NCBI GenBank assembly: GCA_000969725.1
Contig: JXSR01S018942.1
Source of the DNA: Ophiothrix spiculata
Lineage: Eukaryota > Echinodermata > Ophiuroidea > Amphilepidida > Ophiotrichidae
Strand: one strand, 5' to 3'
DNA: 20,402 bases
In this document: in pieces, positions 1 through 9,659 of the stretch
Numbering within the stretch: position 1 is the first letter of the stretch
How the letters are laid out: the number at the start of each line of letters is the position of its first letter
The notes under the pieces: model-generated
Told to the model about the DNA's origin: nothing
Database searches by the model: none
The model's input: the letters and a program-made list of their open reading frames with translations, nothing else
Made by a program: the position numbers and the translations under genes

Positions 1-80
1 TTGAAAATGTTAACATATTACACCATTTGTAGTCAGTTCCAACACATCTGAATATTCTTCATTAATAGTGACATGTTTAT

Positions 81-108
81 TTGTGTTATTTATTTTCATG
101 TTTTCCAG
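81..108 (+). promoter_or_regulatory. Splice acceptor tract of the upstream intron
   Basis: A T-rich stretch ending TTTTCCAG at 108 fits a standard acceptor. It sets the exon start at 109, because the Dispatched-like peptide becomes recognisable exactly from there (TAT = Y at 110-112). The sequence 1-80 is AT-rich intron with nothing else recognisable. Confidence 0.75.
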
Positions 109-232
109 GTATGCAACAATTCTGAGCAAATATCCGACTGTCCTGTGTATATTCATGCTCCTAGCTGTTGTTGGCTGTGGTACCACTGCGTTTGTTTTCT
201 ACGACATACCAGATTTTGATGATCCTATTGCT
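109..232 (+). CDS. DISP1: Internal exon of a Dispatched-like gene, first transmembrane helix
   Basis: This 124-nt internal exon encodes 41 complete codons after one base that finishes a codon begun in the previous exon (phase 2 entry, phase 0 exit). The acceptor is TTTTCCAG ending at 108 after a T-rich tract from 81, and the donor is GTAAGT at 233-238. The peptide starts YATILSKYP, continues through about 20 hydrophobic residues (roughly residues 10-30, VLCIFMLLAVVGCGTTAFVF) and ends with IPDFDDPIA. This matches the known layout of Dispatched proteins: a short cytosolic lead-in, TM1, then a P-[DE]-F-x-D-P motif leading into GFEPRGT. Dispatched is a 12-TM, sterol-sensing-domain RND-family protein that exports cholesterol-modified Hedgehog from producing cells. 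The DFDDP and GFEPRGT signatures point to Dispatched rather than Patched. Which DISP paralogue it is cannot be settled from about 70 residues. The open frame upstream of 109 and past 232 is intron read-through. Confidence 0.86.
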
Positions 233-1268
233 GTAAGTAGGAGTTCAGATTTAGAAATGATATTTACCCCAAAAAGTTTGGTGTGCTTTTTTTTTTTAGT
301 CCCATCTCATGTGGGGAAACTGATGCTTGTGCCCCACCGCTCAAAAAATTCTTCACAGGCCACTGGCGAGCTTTGACCACAGTAACTCTACCAGACCTAA
401 ACATTAACATCAATGAATATAGAATTAGCAACCTTTCTTGATAATTGTCTCAATCAAAGTTTCTATGCCAATCTAAGTTTAATTTCAGAGAGTATATTTA
501 ATGGGGACCTGTTTTATTCTGTCTCTTATTTGTGTTAAGAGCTCACACCACCAAATACATAATCTATTCCTATACAAATATCTTCCAGATCATGGTAGAT
601 AGATATCTTGGCTATATAGTGACTTGTTGCTTCAACTTTTGGATTTATTTTGAGATTAACTCACAAGTGAAAAAATATATATGGTAACCGTGTTAATTTT
701 GCTTTTCGAACATAGAACATACTCAAAACTTCATGTTCTCCAACTTGCTACAAAATTTATGTAGACTCTAAAAATCAGCTCTCAAATTTCACAAAAACAG
801 CACAATTATGGTAATCTTTAACCAGTCTGACTACATTGGTGCCACAGAACATGATTAAATGATTATACAAAACATAGTTGCCACCATTTTTGAAGATTTT
901 ACTTCAGAGAGGGCAATGAAACACATGCTCTGCATTGCCCTGTACTTGCCCGACGATTTTATTTAGTGATATGTGTCCTTTATGTACAAAATGTACATTA
1001 ATGTGTTTACATAATAGTCACTTTCTGAAATGAAATTGCTATTTACCCTAGGCCTTAAGGAAAATATTGTCCTATTCAGAAAGAAATACAGACTTAATAG
1101 AGTAACCTTGAAGGTAAATTTTTGTCTAAAAATGTCCCTGTGTGATAATTTAATTATCTGTTGTACTTGGCACAAGAAATTATCTAACAAGAAAAAAACG
1201 TAAATGTCATTTAAAATAAATAGGCTTTAGTTATTCTCAAGGTAAATATTGGTCATCAAGTCCAAAGT

Positions 1269-1321
1269 AAGGATATCAGATATATGTAAGTACGGGACAA
1301 GGATATCAGATATGCAAGTAA
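1269..1321. repeat. Two-copy 30-bp tandem repeat
   Basis: AAGGATATCAGATAT begins at 1269 and again at 1299, each followed by a TGTAAGTA or GCAAGTA variant. The period is 30 bp with two copies only. It is probably a replication-slippage duplication. Confidence 0.75.
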
Positions 1322-1397
1322 AAAGTCATGCTGCTAGTATGTTTGATTTGAAACCTTGATTATAATTGATGGTTTTTCGAGATGCATCCTTGTTGGA

Positions 1398-1514
1398 GCT
1401 TTGGATGTTCTAGCGTGTGTCCTCATCAGAGCTATCTAGAAAGTAATGTAAGGTGCAATATTCTCACTTTCTTTGGTAACCTCTGAAGATGACACTCGCA
1501 AGAGTATCGAAAGC
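1398..1514. repeat. Opposed pair of CTGANGA...(G)AAAGC motifs, hammerhead-like or retroelement-tail-like
   Basis: On the minus strand (1429 down to 1398) the sequence starts CTGATGAGGACACACGC and ends TCCAAAGC. On the plus strand (1483-1514) it starts CTGAAGATGACACTCGC and ends TATCGAAAGC. The two 32-nt motifs align without gaps, so they are inverted copies of one element. The plus copy has an ACTC-GCAA-GAGT stem between CTGAAGA and GAAA, the order of a hammerhead ribozyme core (CUGANGA, stem II, GAAA). However, it carries an extra T before stem II and lacks a convincing stem III and cleavage site, and the minus copy has CAAA instead of GAAA. Similar CTGATGA...CGAAA motifs also occur in the tails of Penelope-like and other retroelements. 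I call it a decayed repeat end, not a working ribozyme. Confidence 0.45.
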
Positions 1515-1592
1515 TTGGGTCTCCAATATATATCCCTCGAGGGAAAGAATAATTTGCACTTGCATTTACTGGCCAAGAAACTAAGCAGTTTC

Positions 1593-1800
1593 AATCATCA
1601 ATCAATTCGATTACAGCATTAAGTATCATCACAAAAATTACAAAAAGATAACGGGATAGTAATTGCTTCCACACTATTATCTGAACTATATTTTTCATTC
1701 ATTGTTTGTGTTTTGCTTGCGTCTTTAAATAGAGCAAATTTTGTTTTTGTTTTGGCGCATTATAAACTGAATCATCAATTCAATTACAACGTTAAGTATC
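1593..1800. repeat. Direct repeat of about 33 bp separated by about 140 bp
   Basis: The segment 1593-1627 (AATCATCAATCAATTCGATT then ACAGCATTAAGTATC) recurs with a few changes at 1770-1800 (AATCATCAATTCAATTACAA then CGTTAAGTATC). The repeats may flank an old insertion or be remnants of a tandem duplication. No terminal inverted repeat was seen in the intervening sequence. Confidence 0.6.
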
Positions 1801-2216
1801 TTGATATACTTCTTTTGTCTTCCAAAAAGCTGGTCAAGATAGTTTAATTTATTAGCATCTTTGTTGTCAGTTGTCAGGCAACAATTTTTTTTTCTTCAGA
1901 ATGTTCCATAAAGTATTTGGTGAAATTCAGATTTCCAATAGGAAGCATATGCAGCTTTTGACGATCTGGAAATAACTCCATCTCGATAAAATTAGCATTT
2001 TTTATTTTACAAAGACCAATTTTGCCTACCACCAAGGCCACTACCAGGATTTTTAAAGAGCAAGTGTGACCAAAAACTCATCAATTTCTTGAACCTAACC
2101 AACTTGGAAAATTCTATTTTTACCTATTTTGGAGTCAGAAGTTACAACTGTTTACATCCCAACAACCTTGCTGCAGCCCCTATATCGAAATTGAATAACT
2201 TGCAGAATGTTGTATC

Positions 2217-2336
2217 TATACAATAAAAACGATCTTCTACATGGCCTTGAAAAATATGTTTGTCCCTGTGAGTTTATAACAATAAAAAGCAATCATTTAT
2301 ATAATGGTATTGAAACTTATAATTGTTTGTCAGAGG
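2217..2336. repeat. Degenerate two-copy tandem repeat of about 58 bp
   Basis: ACAATAAAAACGATC...ATGG.CTTGAAA...TTGTCCCTG near 2217-2271 is echoed by ACAATAAAAAGCAATC...ATGGTATTGAAA...TTGTCAG near 2277-2330. The copies have many differences, so the duplication is old or partly coincidental in AT-rich sequence. Confidence 0.4.
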
Positions 2337-2474
2337 CACACTAAGAATGAACAATCAATTACAACAACTGCAATTGTCATTTCCATCATTGTCAAAATCA
2401 TTTGAGGTTGTATTGGTTTTGGTTTTCTTAAATGCTAAATGGATTTAGTGGCGACACTTTCATTCAGTACAATT

Positions 2475-2725
2475 GAGGACCCTAGAACTAAAAGGGGGTT
2501 AAGTCACAAAATCTTGATAATTGAGTTGTGTCAATTTCCTGCTACAGAATTCTCATTTTTACATTCTGTACAAGTTTTGTAGTAATTTGATGATCAGAGC
2601 ATGCGTAAGAGTCACTGCGAGATACAGCAAATACCATTCAAGACAACACAAATGATATGATGTTTGTGCCATTTTCTCAGTTTGTACTCAATGTGACTTA
2701 ACCCCCTTCTGGTTCTAGGGTCCTC
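2475..2725. mobile_element. Foldback/MITE element with 34-bp terminal inverted repeats, AATT flanks
   Basis: The left arm 2475-2508 (GAGGACCCTAGAACTAAAAG then GGGGTTAAGTCACA) and the reverse complement of the right arm 2692-2725 differ at two of 34 positions. AATT stands on both outer sides (2471-2474 and 2726-2729), either as a 4-bp target duplication or as part of the inverted repeat. The interior of about 180 bp has no open frame, so the element is non-autonomous. I cannot assign the superfamily. Confidence 0.82.
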
Positions 2726-2729
2726 AATT

Positions 2730-4516
2730 TAGCTTACAAACGTCATGTACTTAAAGTATGTGATGTTTGTAGGCACACTGAATTCAAAAAGTTACTTTTT
2801 AAGTATTTCGTCATTAATAAACGTGAAAGATATTGATTCTACTCAAAACTAATACAGGCATGGTGAGTAGAAGTTGATTATAGACTTTTTCAGTCATATA
2901 TGGTAAGGTATGTTCCTAAGATAGTTTTAAGAACTGGATTAATGACAGATGAGTAAGTAACTCTGAATTCAGCCAAGGCCACGAGCCCATTAGACATTCA
3001 TGAAATGTAAATATAAGCAATATAGTTTTCTCTAGCGGTCAGAGAAAATGACAAGTCAGCACTCTACCTTGTCGCTTTTCCCAGGGTAACCTTTCAAGAG
3101 CTGATGCTGATTTTGGTGAGCTAGTCATATGTGCATTTTGGTGTATTTATGCAAGTGTCAGTTCGAGTCTTGACCCTACCCTTCTGTAGCCTTCATTGGT
3201 ATTCCCTTTTTTGTTTTAAACATCTGACACAAAGATCAATCTATCATTCACATTACTGTTGTAAACAATAGAGTTAAGATTCACTTTCAACTAATAAAAT
3301 ACGCTAACAATTCATCATGCTCTTGTTATTGCGACCGCTAGATTTGACGTCAAGTTGACATCAGATGTATGATGACCCTTGAGGAGGGTAAATTCAAGAC
3401 TCCATTGATGTTTGCAGTAAAGTGAAGGAGAAAAGCCATGTGTCTTCTTTACTGCATCCTAATGTGTGTGCATATCAACATCATCTTCAATTTTCGCACA
3501 ACATCAAAATCTTGCTGTAAACCTTTAATGGAGATGAACTCCAGATATGCAAAAGATGACCTTCCATGCCTGTCATCTATCTGTTAGAAATATTGATGAG
3601 ATCTATCCCATTTTTAATGTGAAGGCTAGTATTAAAGGCAAAGCAACATATCTTTTGACAAAGATTTTTTTTTTTTTGAAAAATCACTTAAATTAGTTGT
3701 GGTGATTTCAGTGAAAAAATATTTACACATACTACATCTATAGCACATCTTTTTTCGTTTAATAATTGAATAATACAAAATTATGATATACGGTACCTTG
3801 AAAGAACAAACACATTAAGCCTTTCTTCATCATGTTTGGATACAATTATCCCTTTTCATGAAATTATGACAAAAATGGATGTACATTTTTGTCTTCTGCC
3901 ATTGAATAGAATCAAAGAAGTAATAAATTTCTTTTTGATTGAATTCTATCGTAATGTTTTCTTCTCACATCAAGAGAAGCTGTTCATTTTGGGTCCGCTG
4001 AACTTGCGCTACAACACCTTGAGAGGGGATACTTTTGTGTATTACTCCAACACGAAGGCAATATGACGTCTTTTATTAGGGGGTTGGTTGTATTGTGATA
4101 ATATTTTTGTCTATTTCCATACAACATCATCCCCAGAGTCACAACAAGGTGTTATGAATTGTTTGCAATATGACTGTATTTGAGAATTATGAATGTTTGC
4201 AACTCAGAGTTGTAGTCTTTAACAGGGAACACTTAAGTAATACACTTGCCAGTTTGCTATGGGAGAAGATTTTTCATCAACAGGACTTCAGTTGGTAATG
4301 CAAATTGATGTCATGAGCTGTGTGAATAGTGTGGAACACTTGGGAAATGAATCCGAATTATGATGTCACTTTGATAGCAAATTGTCATGATTTATCACTT
4401 GATACCATTCTTGCTCTCATCCTAAGTTCTCATTCTCATGTTCTGAAATTTGCCAATTATAGGAATGGCCATGCTTGGAATAATCATAGGAAAACATACA
4501 TTTACCTACTACATCT
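2730..4516. other. Intronic stretch without delimited genes
   Basis: This is AT-rich sequence. A 10-bp inverted match (TCTAGCGGTC at 3032 area, its complement near 3335) could be the worn ends of another small element. A phrase AGTTCGAGTCTTGACCC near 3161 weakly resembles a tRNA-type B box but no A box was found. There is a 14-base T run near 3664. Open frames of 60-115 codons at 3836-4066, 4329-4520 and 4450-4794 lack recognisable similarity, and the last runs into a transposable element. Confidence 0.55.
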
Positions 4517-4524
4517 GTAACAAT

Positions 4525-4916
4525 CAAGGAAGTTATAAAGGGGAACCGGTACTTTCCGCCATTTTGATTTCATCGCCGTGTAAATCCTATGGGACGGCAG
4601 CCATCTTGGATTGTCGCTCATGGAGGGTGAGTTATTGTACCTCCAGCATTTTACGGATCCGCGTGCAACACTTTGAGAGTCTTCGCAACGGATTAGCAGG
4701 AAAATTGGCGTACTTTAATCACAGCAAGTCGCATGAAACGCATACACGGTTTGCGCGTGAAACAAAATGCACACACTGTATATGCGTCAGGTGAAGATTT
4801 ATGCGATCTGCCTGGATATCGGGTCAAATTCCGAATATATCCGGAGGTACAATAACTCTGCTCCATGAGCGACACAAGATGGCGGAGAAAGACGGTTCCC
4901 CCCTATAACTTCCTTG
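4525..4916. mobile_element. hAT-like MITE with perfect 8-bp target-site duplication
   Basis: The ends are CAAGGAAGTTATA (4525) and TATAACTTCCTTG (ending 4916), exact inverted repeats over 13 bp. Identical 8-bp duplications GTAACAAT lie outside both ends (4517-4524 and 4917-4924). An 8-bp duplication with short ends beginning CA is the hallmark of hAT transposons. Similarity between arms continues inward with interruptions (GGGAACCG, CCGCCAT). The stretch GTCGCTCATGGAG...TTATTGTACCTCC at 4613-4653 also matches the right arm inverted, so the left arm carries an extra block of about 40 bp. It has no transposase. It is less AT-rich than the surroundings, which fits insertion from elsewhere. Confidence 0.93.
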
Positions 4917-4924
4917 GTAACAAT

Positions 4925-6096
4925 GTAATATTTGTATGTTATTATATGTAGACTCTACCTTGTTTCACTGTAAGCTATTTTTGTATAGACATTATGGACA
5001 ACCAATAGCACAGAGTCTATCATTTTTGTTCAATTTTAATCACATCACATAAGATATAATAAGCATTCATCTCCAAACAATATTTTGATTTAATTAAATT
5101 GTTATGGATATTATAGATTTGTTTAAATTTAGACATGCAATTGGCAGTACTTGGCATTTCAAATCCAAAGTTGATTCATAACTGTGGGTTCAGGAAAAGG
5201 AGATGACATTTTAAGACTGCTTGACTGATGATTTCTCCTTTCAGAGGTACATTGCTATACATTTACTCTTTCATAATCCAAAAGTTATTATTTGATCTTC
5301 AGTTGTTTAAGACAGTTTTGTCTAAATTGTATCTTATTATGACCTTTATATATGTATCAAAAGATCAGTATGAATCCTATTCATTAAAGCATTACTGGAT
5401 TTATAACAGGCGGCACACCACAAAATAGCTCCCCATTGACTTACTGTACAAAATGGCTTCCAAAAAATACCCAAGAACTCATTTAAAAAGCAACTGGTTT
5501 CTTCAACACTGGCTTTTCTTAATTGATTATGATCTCTTTTAACAAAATATGATGAAAAATATATACCATCAAGGCAAATTTTTCCGAGATACCGTGCGTT
5601 GAAGGTAACACCGCCCATCACTGAGAGCCACGTTTCGTATTTCCCAAATCTCATGCATTTTTTTGGGATTAGCCTTAAAGGTAGACCAAAGTACTCTGGA
5701 GATCAAATATCATCAGAAAAACTTTAAATAAACCTAAATCCATGATTAGATAAAAAAATACGCCAACAAATTGCCCTTCTACACTTTTCGAGGTCCTCAT
5801 TTTAGAAGTGCAGTCAATTTTGCCGATTTTAGAAACACCGGATAGCGGCGCCAGTTTATTTAGTGTAGTGGACCCAACAGCTATCATGATTGGTTATCAG
5901 CTACTGGAAGCATTTATTTATGAGTTTTAGGAATATTGCATCGAATAGTTTTCCTCCGTTTTTTCTCACAAGATTGGTTTACTGTTTAATTAATAGAAAA
6001 TTTATTTTGACCAATGATCAACTTATTTAAGTTGATCTAGGAATATCAATTGATCCAAATGATTCAGTGACATGTTTCATCAGCCGTAAAATCTAA
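4925..6096. other. Intronic stretch, probably including a worn dispersed repeat at about 5410-5890
   Basis: The stretch 4925-5400 is plain AT-rich sequence. The segment 5410-5890 is less AT-rich and includes CCCCATTGACTTA at 5422, a phrase that recurs at 18417, which suggests a shared dispersed repeat. Its ends could not be delimited. The minus-strand open frames of 102 and 70 codons here have no recognisable domain. Confidence 0.45.
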
Positions 6097-6098
6097 TA

Positions 6099-6348
6099 TG
6101 TGATGGCTCACCCCGAAAGGGGGGGATTTTGCAGATGACATCAATTTTGATTTTATCATTTCATCTGTTAGAACATTTTCCAAGCTTGAAAATGACACCT
6201 TGTTGAAATTGATCAAGACGATCAAATTTTACGACAGAAAATCTACTAAATTTTTTTATTATTTTCTTTATTTTTTGCTGTCTATTTTCATCAGTTTCTC
6301 GAAAAGTGTTCTGTCGCAAAGTCCCCCTTTTCGGGGTGAGTCATCACA
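6099..6348. mobile_element. TA-flanked MITE (Tc1/mariner-type target)
   Basis: The left end TGTGATGGCTCACCCCGAAA and the reverse complement of the right end TGTGATGACTCACCCCGAAA are near-identical and continue into a run of G. TA dinucleotides abut both ends (6097-6098 and 6349-6350), as expected for an IS630-Tc1-mariner target duplication. The element is 250 bp with an AT-rich, non-coding interior. The superfamily assignment rests only on the TA flanks and on short inverted repeats, so other TA-targeting families are possible. Confidence 0.85.
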
Positions 6349-6499
6349 TATGGGTAGTAAGAAAATGTGAGATATATTTTTGAGCAGTAATATCAGAAAG
6401 TTTGAAACAATGTTGACCCAATCGGACTGGACCCCTTTAAAAAGAATAACAATTTAGCACATCACACAAACGGGTTGGTAGAGGGCTGTATAATATTAA

Positions 6500-6847
6500 A
6501 GGGGCAATTCATGATCCACTTTTCACCCTCAAGGTCACCTCTATCAAATTTGATTTTTTTTAGCTTACAAGAATCCTCAAGTGGTATATGTTACAATCCC
6601 CAAAACATTCTTTCATATGTGCTCGCATTTTTGAGAAAAGTGAGAAAATGTGTCATTTTCTAATTATTGTCGGGGCCCCGACAGTAATTACAACACAGTA
6701 GTCTATGGGGATTTTCAAAATGCTGAAAAGCTTGTAACTTGGAAACGAACGGTCGGAATCAAGTGAAATTTTCAGCATATATTTATGTTTTACTCTTCTT
6801 TTTATTTAGCTAGAAAAGAGGCCACATCAAAATCATGAATTGCACCT
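6500..6847. mobile_element. TTAA-flanked MITE, piggyBac-type target
   Basis: The left end AGGGGCAATTCATGATCC and the reverse complement of the right end AGGTGCAATTCATGATTTT match at 15 of the first 16 bases. TTAA occurs exactly outside both ends (6496-6499 and 6848-6851). TTAA duplications are typical of piggyBac-related elements. The interior of about 310 bp includes a GTCGGGGCCCCGAC palindrome near 6669 and no transposase. The 62-codon open frame at 6475-6663 straddles the left end and is not a gene. Confidence 0.88.
6669..6682. repeat. Perfect GC-rich palindrome inside the TTAA element
   Basis: GTCGGGGCCCCGAC is a 14-bp perfect palindrome in an otherwise AT-rich setting. It is internal to the 6500-6847 element. 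Confidence 0.8.
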
Positions 6848-6851
6848 TTAA

Positions 6852-7917
6852 GGTACATGTCTTACATCGGCTTCATATTTGCATCAAAAATTTAATGGGA
6901 AACAATTGAACAATTCCCTGCTGAGATTGACAGAACAAACTTTTTTTAATAAGAGGGAAAAACGCTATTTAATGGGTGGTATTTCTATATCTCATTTTTG
7001 TGGTTTTTATTATTTAACAAGGAAAAACATAGCAAATTTATTTTTAGATATTTTCCGAAAGAAATTTAAAATGACCAAATGTTTTTCTGATTGAAATCAG
7101 CAATACAATGCAAAGACACACACATGGCAAATTCCAATTAACTTTTTGATTGCATCCAAAGATTTCTGCTGGTAGGGAAATTACTTTATGTTCGATCATA
7201 ACAAAAGAAAAAGTAAGCTCGCCTTGTTCAAATGTCTTTGAACCTTACAATTGAAAAGCAGCATTGACTGCTCTTAAATTTTTAGGTCCTTTTGTTCTCT
7301 GGGGATTCCTGTTGAGGGGTTTTACTTCATTATCAGTTTTCTGCATCTGGGGAGGGGGCAGTCTGAATTTTAAATTCACATGGGTGTAGGGACAACATAG
7401 TCTTTATCAATTTAAAGGTGTGGTGTATGGATGAAAATGGATTTCTGTGAATTTGGGTTCTAAGGATGACGGATTTTGTTCGAATTTAGTCTTGGTAGAA
7501 GTTGCAACTTAATTCTTTTGTGGTGGGTGACTTTGATATGCAGAAATGTACATAGAATTGCTGAATGTGATGAATATTTATATATGAAAAAATAAGTAGT
7601 AAAAAAAAAGAATAATTAATGCAAAGAAATTAAGAATAATTGATTGTTAAAAATGATTATTTAAAAACAAAATGAAGGCTCAAGTGGTACATCAAGTAAA
7701 ATGAAAAAATATGAATGATAAAGATGGTTGAAAGACCCATATTTTCCAGAACTTATCAGGTCTTGACGAGATAACAGGAAGAAAAAATTGTGTAATTAGT
7801 GTTGAATTGGTACACTTTATCCAAATTATTCAAATTGAAAACAGGAAGTATGAAATGTCGAGATGAACTGGAAAGTTGAACTGATTTGTTTTTGTTAGAC
7901 ATTGGGATGTTATATAA
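6852..7917. other. Intronic stretch with nothing recognisable
   Basis: This is very AT-rich sequence, with A-rich runs around 7580-7720. The 71-codon open frame at 6879-7094 is rich in Lys, Phe and Asn, as expected from base composition, and has no recognisable similarity. Confidence 0.6.
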
Positions 7918-7921
7918 TTAA

Positions 7922-8387
7922 GGTGTTTGGTCCACGCGCCGTCCACGCGTACCAGTACGCGCTAGTTTCCGAGTAGGTAAGTGCCGCAATACACATGCAC
8001 ATATACTCTGAGTAGTGTTTTGAAGCTAAAAATTGCCATATTTTATTATTTTTCTCACAAACTAAGTCGGTGACCTCCAAATCTTATTTTTTTATTTGTA
8101 AGAACATACTTGTGCGCAACTTTTGTGAAAAAAACTAACGAAAATGCTCGGGCAGATTTTTTGAATCAACACTAAATAATTTCACTTTTGCCACATTTCC
8201 CATAGACCCCTGTACTAATTTTTCCCAAAAAACCTCCAAAAATGAAGTTTTTAAACCGACTCTCATGCAAAAATGAGTCCGATGACCCCCAATTTTTATT
8301 TTTAAAATCGGTTCTACATCGATAAAATATCATTCATGCCGATTTTTACTAAAATTCTTCGGGCGGATCTCTCATGGACCAAACAAC
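7922..8387. mobile_element. TTAA-flanked element with an internally duplicated module
   Basis: TTAA stands at 7918-7921 and 8388-8391. The ends GGTGTTTGGTCCA (left) and GTTGTTTGGTCCA (right, complemented) match at 12 of 13 bases. Inside, a module GTCGGTGACCTCCAAAT...GAAAATGCTCGGGCAGAT (about 8066-8157) recurs in the same orientation as GTCCGATGACCCCCAAT...AAAATTCTTCGGGCGGATCT (about 8277-8371). The element is non-coding and about 466 bp long. The CG-rich start (CCACGCGCCGTCCACGCG) contrasts with the flanks. It is probably a non-autonomous TTAA-targeting transposon. Confidence 0.78.
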
Positions 8388-8391
8388 TTAA

Positions 8392-9177
8392 ATAGATGTG
8401 ACTTGAGAAAATGCAGAAAGTATCAACGCTTCTAGAAAATCAGCTTTCAGTTTGGTTTCAGCATGAATTTCTTGTGAAAGGTTTGAGGACCTGTGTTACT
8501 CAGCTCACAAACTGCTAAGATAATATTAGGCATTTTGGTAAAAAAAGCTTTCTTTGAGCCATGCAACTTCAGATCCACATTTTTTTTTTTTTTTGAAATT
8601 ACATCACACTCTTACCAGAAAGCATGAGTGCCCCTGCTCTTTTGTCATTACTGAGGATCCTAATAAACTATGCTGTTGATTGTACAGGTGATCATACCAT
8701 ATCAATTCCCCAAAATTATTTCAACTGAAATCACAAGAAACATGATATCATCAAACATATATGAAATATTGGACTGTTATACATTTCATGTAGGGTTCAT
8801 TTTACAAATTAAGTGTGTATTGATGCCTCCTTTCCTACTGAGATATTCAAGGATCTATATTTATACTTAATTTCTAGATTTTTTCATGGTATTTAATATA
8901 TGGTAAAAAGGAGTTAAGTCACGTTTAGTAATACTTCATATATTGCTTGAAATGTTGGAAAAAAGTGTTTTTAATGAGCTGACTGAATCATGCAGCATGC
9001 AGAAATGTTCATTTTCAAGGGTTCTTATTTCTTAGTCATTTTGGGATCTTGAGTTTGAAATTGCTCAGATGCAAATATCTGATAGATTAGGAGTAAGTTT
9101 TGCAGCAATGATGATTTTTATTTTTATTAATTTTCCAAAATGTTTTCTCCTGTAGTTCTTCAAAACATACTGCTTTT
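8392..9177. other. Intronic stretch with nothing recognisable
   Basis: This is AT-rich with a 14-base T run at about 8581-8594. A 66-codon open frame at 8670-8870 has no recognisable features. Confidence 0.6.
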
Positions 9178-9433
9178 AGAAAGCTGTTTCTGGAATGATG
9201 TACTTTTATGGCCAAGCGTAATGTAACCATGAGGTTATTTCTGGAGAATACTAATACAAAAAAGTGTATGTTTAATTTGCCGTCAGATCGGAATACCTAC
9301 CTGTAACAAAAGAGCATCCGCTTTTAACGGAAACTAGACTATTTGTGATCAAAACAAAATGTGATTTAAAAATTTGTTTTAAAAAATCAATCCTAGAGAC
9401 TTGGCTATAGTGGGACAGGATGTTGATTACTGG
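9178..9433. repeat. Tandem duplication, upstream copy
   Basis: This aligns to 9660-9990. The best-conserved blocks are AGAGCATCCGCTTTTAACGG through ATTTGTGATCAAAACA (9311-9356, compared with 9793-9840) and ACAGGATGTTGATTACTG (9415-9432, compared with 9971-9988). The order of the blocks is the same in both copies. The upstream copy lacks about 70 bp present between the last two blocks of the second. Confidence 0.75.
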
Positions 9434-9604
9434 TTTTTAGCATTACCAAACTTCGCAGTGGCACGAAGATCATATTTTAATAGATTTTATTCAAATAAAA
9501 CCAATCATCATTCATTCTTCCTTCTTATAGCTAAGGATTACTCTGGAAAAATGCAGTATTATCTCTCATGAGAGCTCAAATTTGAATATAAAGACAACGC
9601 TGGT

Positions 9605-9622
9605 CTCTCTTTCTTTCTTTCT
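9605..9622. repeat. CT/CTTT microsatellite
   Basis: CTCTCTTTCTTTCTTTCTC is a short imperfect pyrimidine repeat between the two duplicated blocks. Confidence 0.8.
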
Positions 9623-9659
9623 CATATATATTCTTTAAAATATACTTTAAGAATAGAGC

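Larger units (their letters stand above)
239..2470. other. Intronic stretch, mostly unique AT-rich sequence
   Basis: There is no gene or delimited transposon here. Small local structures are annotated separately: a 30-bp-period duplication near 1269, a pair of opposed motifs at 1398-1514, a separated direct repeat at 1593/1770, and a degenerate two-copy repeat near 2217-2336. A minus-strand open frame of 75 codons at 963-1190 has no recognisable similarity and AT-driven composition. Confidence 0.6.

Noticed and set aside
68..376. 102-codon open frame as an independent small gene
   Set aside because: Only 109-232 is coding. The frame runs through a splice acceptor and a GTAAGT donor, and the flanking residues are intron translation.
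1483..1514. Active hammerhead ribozyme
   Set aside because: There is an extra base before stem II, no clear stem III or UH cleavage site, and the inverted sister copy lacks GAAA.
3150..3185. Plus-strand tRNA-like SINE based on AGTTCGAGTCTTGACCC
   Set aside because: Only a partial B-box-like match. No A box and no related copy in the window.
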